Shown here piece by piece: positions 59,840 to 64,000 of a DNA stretch of 64,000 nt (position 1 is its first letter; every line of letters begins with the position of its first letter). The DNA comes from a bacterium (GTDB lineage: Bacteria; Patescibacteriota; Gracilibacteria; Peribacterales; Peribacteraceae). Under the pieces are notes generated by a model. It saw only the letters and a program-made list of their open reading frames with translations, ran no database searches and was not told the origin of the DNA. Made by a program: the position numbers and the translations under genes. The stretch is taken from contig JAKQEM010000042.1 in the NCBI GenBank assembly GCA_029558515.1, forward strand, positions 1 through 64,000, read 5' to 3'.

Positions 59840-62730
59840 GACTTCTTCGATTTCTGCAGGGGAGTCTGCGGCGAAAGCAGCGGCTTTAAGTACTGACCGG
59901 TGTAGCTTGTCGTCACCTGCGCCACATCTTCCGGCGTACCCGTCGCGACCACCAACCCGCCTCCCGAACCGCCGTCGGGTCCCAAGTCCACCACATAGTC
60001 GACTGATTTCAGAACATCGAGATTGTGTTCAATCACCAAGACCGTGTTGCCTTTGTCGACCAGCCGTTGCAGCACCTGCAGCAATTGCCGGATGTCATCG
60101 AAATGCAGGCCGGTCGTCGGCTCATCCAGAATGTAGAACGTCCGTCCCGTGGAGCGGCGCAGCAGTTCCGTCGCCAGCTTCACGCGCTGGGCCTCGCCGC
60201 CGGAGAGCGTTGTCGCACTCTGGCCCAAGTGCAGGTATCCGAGTCCCACGTCCTCCAGTGTTTCCAGTTTCTTCTTGATGGTGGGAATGGCGGCGAAGAA
60301 TTGCGACGCTTCGGTGACGGTCATCTCCAGTGCGTCCGCGACGGTCTTTCCTTTGTAGGTCACTTCCAATGTCTCGCGGTTGTATCGCCGGCCATGGCAG
60401 GCTTCGCACGTGACGAAGACGTCGGGGAGGAAGTGCATTTCGATGCGTTTCATGCCGTCCCCCTCGCACTCCTCGCACCGTCCGCCCTTCACGTTGAAAC
60501 TGAATCGCCCGGGTTGGTAGCCCCGAAGTTTTGCTTCCGGCGTGACGGCGAAGAGATCGCGGATATCGGTGAAGATGCCGGTGTATGTGGCGGGATTGCT
60601 GCGCGGGGTGCGACCGATGGGGGATTGGTCGATGACGATCGCTTTGTCCAGATGCTGCAACCCCAAAATGGCGCCGACACTCTGCGGTTTTGCGTGGGCG
60701 TTATTGAGTACGCGCAGAAGTTCCGGAGCCAAGATGCCGTGGATCAGGCTGGATTTGCCGGAGCCCGAGACGCCCGCAATGCCGATAAATGTTCCCAGAG
60801 GAAGCGTGATATCCACATGCTGCAGATTGTGATGATGTGCGTCTTGGATGACGATGTGTTTGCCGTTGCCCGGACGGCGCTTCGGGGGCATTTCGATCTT
60901 TTTCTTTCCCGAAAGGTACTGTCCCGTCACGGATGCCGGATGGTCGATGAGTTCCTGCGGCAGTCCCTGCGCGATGACCGTGCCGCCGTACTTGCCGGCG
61001 CCGGGCCCGATCTCCAAAAGATAGTCGGCGTTGCGGATGGTCTCTTCATCATGCTCCACCACCAGCACGGTGTTGCCCAGATCGCGGAGCCGCGTGAGGG
61101 TGTTGATGAGACGTGCGTTGTCGCGCTGGTGCAGCCCGATGCTCGGTTCGTCCAGTACGTACAGCACGCCTTCCAGCGCCGAGCCGATTTGCGTGGCCAG
61201 GCGGATGCGCTGTGCTTCGCCGCCGCTGAGCGTGCTCGCGGAGCGTGAGAGCGTGAGGTAGACGAGGCCGACGTTCTTCAGGAAGCTGAGTCGCGCGATG
61301 ATCTCCTGCAGCACCTTCTTCGCGATGGTGAACTCGCTGACGGTGAGGGCGCTCGTTCCGCTCTCCGGCAGGAGCGACCGGAAGTAGTTTTCAGCGGCTT
61401 CCACGCTGAGGTCCGTGACGGACACGATGTCCTTGTCCCCCACGGTGACACCCAGAATTTCACGTTTCAACCGGCGGCCTTGGCAGGCGGGACACGGCAG
61501 CTCCAGCATGTATTCCTCGATTTGTGAGCGGACGTAACTGGAATCCGTTTCACTGTGACGGCGCTGCAGATTGGGAATGACGCCTTCGTAGGTGGTGACG
61601 TACGTGCCGCTGCGTCCGGCCATGGCGACGTTCAACGGTTTGTCGTATCCGCGCAGTATCACGGTCCGATGTTCTTCCGACAAATTTCTCCAAGGCGTAT
61701 CCATGGAGAAACCGACTTCTTTGGCGAGTGCTTCCAGCACCAACAGCATGTATCCCATGCGGCTGGCCGAGGTCACCCACGGGTGAATCGCCCCTTCCGC
61801 CAGAGTGAGAGTGGGGTTGGGGACGAGTGAGGATTCGTCGATTTGCAGTACGGAACCGATACCGTGACAGTCTTCGCAGGCGCCGTGCGGGGAGTTGAAG
61901 CTGAAACTCCGCGGCTCCAAGTCCGGGATCTGCTGCCCGGGGTGATCCGGACAGACGAAAGATTGGCTGAAACGCAGTTCTTTGTTGCTTTCCGCATCCA
62001 GGACGATGAGCGTTCCCTCGCTCTTCTTCAGACAGAGTTCCACGGAATCGGCCAGTCGCGTGCGTTGCGGGTTGACACCCCCTTCCACCGCCTGCAGGTC
62101 GTGGATCACCATGCGGTCGACCACGATCGCGATGGAGTGCGCCTTCTTCGGGTCCAGGGTGATTTCCTCATCCGTCGTCATGATCTGTCCGTCGACGCGC
62201 ACGCGCACGAATCCCTCCCGCTTCACGGCGTCCAGAATTTTGATGTGCTCGCCCTTGCGCCCCTCGATGAGCGGTGCCAGGAGGTAAATCTTCCGTCCTT
62301 CCGGCAATCCCGCGATGGTCTCCACCATCTGGCTGGCGGACTGCCGCTGCAGGATCGTTCCGCATATCGTGCAGTGAACGCGACCGACCTTGGCCCAGAG
62401 CAGACGCATGTAGTCGTAGATTTCCGTCACCGTGCCCACGGTGGAGCGCGGGTTTCTTGGCGCAGTTTTTTGATCAATGGAAATGGCTGGAGAAAGCCCT
62501 TCGATCGACTCCACCTCCGGTTTTTCCATTTGCGCGATGAACTGCCGTGCATAGGCCGACAAGCTCTCCACGTACCGCCTCTGCCCCTCCGCGAAGATCG
62601 TATCGAACGCCAGCGTCGATTTGCCCGACCCCGAGACGCCCGTGATCACTGTCAGTTTGTTTCTGGGAATGGTGACGTCGATATTCTGCAGATTGTGCAT
62701 TTTGGCTCCTTTGACGATGATATGGTCCAT
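59836..62730 (-). CDS. uvrA: Excinuclease ABC subunit A
   Basis: 964 residues from ATG 62730 ([19 protein letters not shown]), the standard UvrA N-terminus; a longer frame adding a Pro/Phe-rich leader is less likely. It has two ABC ATPase domains, Walker A sites [13 protein letters not shown] and [13 protein letters not shown], and two LSGGEAQR signatures. Zinc modules: CPDH...CEDC at about 283-312 and CEECEGDG...CEACHGRR near 770. UvrA recognises damaged DNA in nucleotide excision repair. The first zinc module has His in place of one Cys, a small departure from the usual CxxC. Confidence 0.96.
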   Translation of the reverse strand: MDHIIVKGAKMHNLQNIDVTIPRNKLTVITGVSGSGKSTLAFDTIFAEGQRRYVESLSAYARQFIAQMEKPEVESIEGLSPAISIDQKTAPRNPRSTVGTVTEIYDYMRLLWAKVGRVHCTICGTILQRQSASQMVETIAGLPEGRKIYLLAPLIEGRKGEHIKILDAVKREGFVRVRVDGQIMTTDEEITLDPKKAHSIAIVVDRMVIHDLQAVEGGVNPQRTRLADSVELCLKKSEGTLIVLDAESNKELRFSQSFVCPDHPGQQIPDLEPRSFSFNSPHGACEDCHGIGSVLQIDESSLVPNPTLTLAEGAIHPWVTSASRMGYMLLVLEALAKEVGFSMDTPWRNLSEEHRTVILRGYDKPLNVAMAGRSGTYVTTYEGVIPNLQRRHSETDSSYVRSQIEEYMLELPCPACQGRRLKREILGVTVGDKDIVSVTDLSVEAAENYFRSLLPESGTSALTVSEFTIAKKVLQEIIARLSFLKNVGLVYLTLSRSASTLSGGEAQRIRLATQIGSALEGVLYVLDEPSIGLHQRDNARLINTLTRLRDLGNTVLVVEHDEETIRNADYLLEIGPGAGKYGGTVIAQGLPQELIDHPASVTGQYLSGKKKIEMPPKRRPGNGKHIVIQDAHHHNLQHVDITLPLGTFIGIAGVSGSGKSSLIHGILAPELLRVLNNAHAKPQSVGAILGLQHLDKAIVIDQSPIGRTPRSNPATYTGIFTDIRDLFAVTPEAKLRGYQPGRFSFNVKGGRCEECEGDGMKRIEMHFLPDVFVTCEACHGRRYNRETLEVTYKGKTVADALEMTVTEASQFFAAIPTIKKKLETLEDVGLGYLHLGQSATTLSGGEAQRVKLATELLRRSTGRTFYILDEPTTGLHFDDIRQLLQVLQRLVDKGNTVLVIEHNLDVLKSVDYVVDLGPDGGSGGGLVVATGTPEDVAQVTTSYTGQYLKPLLSPQTPLQKSKKS

Positions 62731-62912
62731 AGAGGAGGGCAGAAAGGGAAGAAAAGGCAGGAAGGGCGGCAACGTACTCATCACTCATGACTCAACACCC
62801 ATCACTACAGAAAAACGCCCCGCCGGGCGCGGGCGCGAGCACCGAGCTTACTGATTTTTAGGCTTTGTGTAAAGGGTTGAGGTGGGGAAGTTGGACAGCA
62901 ATAGTATGCAAC

Positions 62913-62918
62913 TATACG
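62913..62918 (+). promoter_or_regulatory. -10 box of the 62928 membrane protein gene
   Basis: TATACG at 62913-62918 and TTGGAC at 62891-62896 (16-base spacer), with the GTG start nine bases after the -10 box. Confidence 0.5.
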
Positions 62919-62927
62919 ATTCTCTTC

Positions 62928-63506
62928 GTGCAGTCGCCCCTCTCTCAACATAATGCCCGCGTACGCTTTTCCTTCCCATTATTTATAGTAATGATGATAG
63001 CTGGACTATTGCCTGCTTTGGTTTTTTCAGTATTTGGATATCTTCTGTATGCTCTGGCGATTGCACCGATTTTTGGATTTTCGGCTCCATTGGAAGGGGC
63101 CATTCCATCCATGCAGCAGGTTTGGAATGTCGTGCTATGTATTCTGGCGGTGGATGTGCTTTTCGTCGTGAAGTCTCTGATGGCCGTTCGGCGCAATGGC
63201 ATCTTACTGCACGCTGATCATTTGGTGTTGCGTAGGGGCATAGGAGTGACATTCGGATGTAAGGTTTCCTATCGTTCGATTTTGTATAAAGATATTTTGC
63301 GCATGCGTATTCGTACATGGAAGATGGTCCATCCGGCGCACTGCGCTGAGGTGAGATTTCTCGTTCAAAGAAAAAATGGATCATTTGAACGTTTGACTAT
63401 CGATAATATCGAACATCCTACGGAACTGAAGCGATGGATTGAAGAAAAACGCAAGCAATGCAACGCTGCATCCGACGGCGTGACGGATCTGGATTTCATG
63501 CGGTAG
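62928..63506 (+). CDS. Membrane protein with PH-like C-terminal domain
   Basis: 192 residues from GTG 62928, chosen because of the promoter nine bases upstream; the frame is open further upstream to a TTG at 62865. Two membrane spans (about 15-46 and 59-82) are followed by a soluble beta-type region (about 85-165; RRNGILLHADHLVLRRGIGVTFGCKVSYRSILYKDILRMRIRTW) that looks like the small PH domain of YdbS/YdbT-type proteins. No known function; the family name is a tentative resemblance. Confidence 0.6.
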   Translation: MQSPLSQHNARVRFSFPLFIVMMIAGLLPALVFSVFGYLLYALAIAPIFGFSAPLEGAIPSMQQVWNVVLCILAVDVLFVVKSLMAVRRNGILLHADHLVLRRGIGVTFGCKVSYRSILYKDILRMRIRTWKMVHPAHCAEVRFLVQRKNGSFERLTIDNIEHPTELKRWIEEKRKQCNAASDGVTDLDFMR

Positions 63507-63549
63507 AGAGGAAAATCGGATCACCGCTCCGTCAGCACCGCCTTACTGC

Positions 63550-63777
63550 TCATGCAATGAGAAGCTCGCCCAGTGTTCGAGTGACGATGCGTTGGAATTG
63601 TCCGAAGAGAAAGCGGATGTGTGCTTGGGTGAGGAACAGTGTCACCTTCGGATTGAGGACGTTGGTCAGGAAGCTCATTCCAATTACAGCAGGCAAGACA
63701 ATATCTCTACCCTGATGTCGTTCTTGCAGTTGCAGAGAAGACGAGAGTGATGTGTGCCAAAGGTATGGTCGCGGCAA
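63550..63777 (-). pseudogene. LysE/RhtB-like transporter remnant
   Basis: A 75-codon frame containing GMSFLTNVLNPKVTLFLTQ, closely resembling the hallmark FLTNLLNPKVALFFL stretch of LysE/RhtB exporters. The residues before and after do not continue the family pattern, and there is no room for the six spans of the ~200-residue protein. Probably a decayed fragment, possibly frame-shifted just after the motif. Confidence 0.4.
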
Positions 63778-63779
63778 TG

Positions 63780-64000
63780 TTACGAAATACTGTGTTCTCC
63801 GGTTTCTTCCATATATTCAAGCCTTGTTTTGTCCTCCTTTATAAGAGTCACAATTTGCAGAGCCAGTGCTTCCGGAGCGATCATGCGTTGTTCCTTTTCT
63901 TTGAGCGCCGCTCCCTTGACGCCGTGGCGGGCGAGCGGTGTATCGGTGGGGCCGGGGTAGAGACGTTTGACGGCGTACTGCGGATACCGTTGTGCAAAGA
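63780..64000 (-). CDS. SDR-family dehydrogenase, 3' part (truncated by window end)
   Basis: About 73 codons of the C-terminus run to the stop at 63782-63780 and continue beyond the window edge. YAVKRLYPGPTDTPLARHGVKGAALKEKEQRMIAPEALALQIVTLI matches the post-active-site end of short-chain dehydrogenases (PGPT-x-T motif, then PE-x-LA). The catalytic Tyr-x-x-x-Lys lies outside the window, so substrate cannot be judged. Confidence 0.65.
   Translation of the reverse strand, partial: FAQRYPQYAVKRLYPGPTDTPLARHGVKGAALKEKEQRMIAPEALALQIVTLIKEDKTRLEYMEETGEHSIS

Noticed and set aside
60025-62790. Long forward frames opposite uvrA
   Set aside because: Antisense shadows of UvrA, composition typical of frame artefacts.

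Overview
The window looks like chromosomal DNA of a small-genome bacterium, most likely a Patescibacteria/CPR lineage near Peribacteria or Peregrinibacteria. That placement is inference. It rests on an alanyl-tRNA synthetase without its C-terminal domain, a class-II-type IleRS, standard use of TGA as stop, almost no Shine-Dalgarno sequences, and -10 boxes that sit only a few bases upstream of many start codons (apparent leaderless transcription). The backbone is GC-rich. Two stretches (about 3.5-6.7 kb and 10.4-24.35 kb) are visibly more AT-rich and read as acquired DNA. The first 56 bases are a pure G run, probably an end artefact.

Layout. 0.06-3.4 kb: secreted phosphodiester glycosidase, basic membrane protein, pRiA4b-type protein. 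3.5-6.7 kb: single-chain type IIG restriction-modification enzyme. 6.9-7.5 kb: RelB/YafQ-like toxin-antitoxin pair. 7.6-10.15 kb: cupin, queuosine-precursor transporter, S66 peptidase. 10.4-24.35 kb: an integrated element ending in the 3' half of a tRNA-Asn. It carries a PD-(D/E)XK nuclease, replication-type and regulatory HTH proteins, three serine-recombinase genes, an XRE repressor with an 18-bp palindromic operator, a membrane/zinc-ribbon cassette built around a Sel1-trypsin-Cys-repeat protease, and a Shedu defence nuclease. 24.4-32.5 kb: Trm11-like methyltransferase with two small related ORFs, alaS, an orphan histidine kinase, and two uncharacterised genes. 32.7-41.1 kb: alpha-2-macroglobulin and penicillin-binding protein 1C as an overlapping pair. 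41.1-49.4 kb: Nudix, DUF1801, APH-like and P-loop kinase genes, tmRNA, a run of secreted/lipoprotein genes with an SLH protein, and an MFS transporter. 49.4-63.5 kb: ileS with an inserted histidine-phosphatase domain, a Rel (ppGpp) protein fused to an EamA-like membrane domain, redoxin, metallophosphoesterase, uvrA and a membrane protein. The window ends inside an SDR gene.

The most unusual items are the Rel-EamA fusion, the IleRS-phosphatase fusion, and the zinc-ribbon/protease cassette in the tRNA-Asn element. The element pairs that cassette with a known immune nuclease (Shedu), so the cassette may be undescribed accessory or defence cargo; this is inference from position and domain content only.
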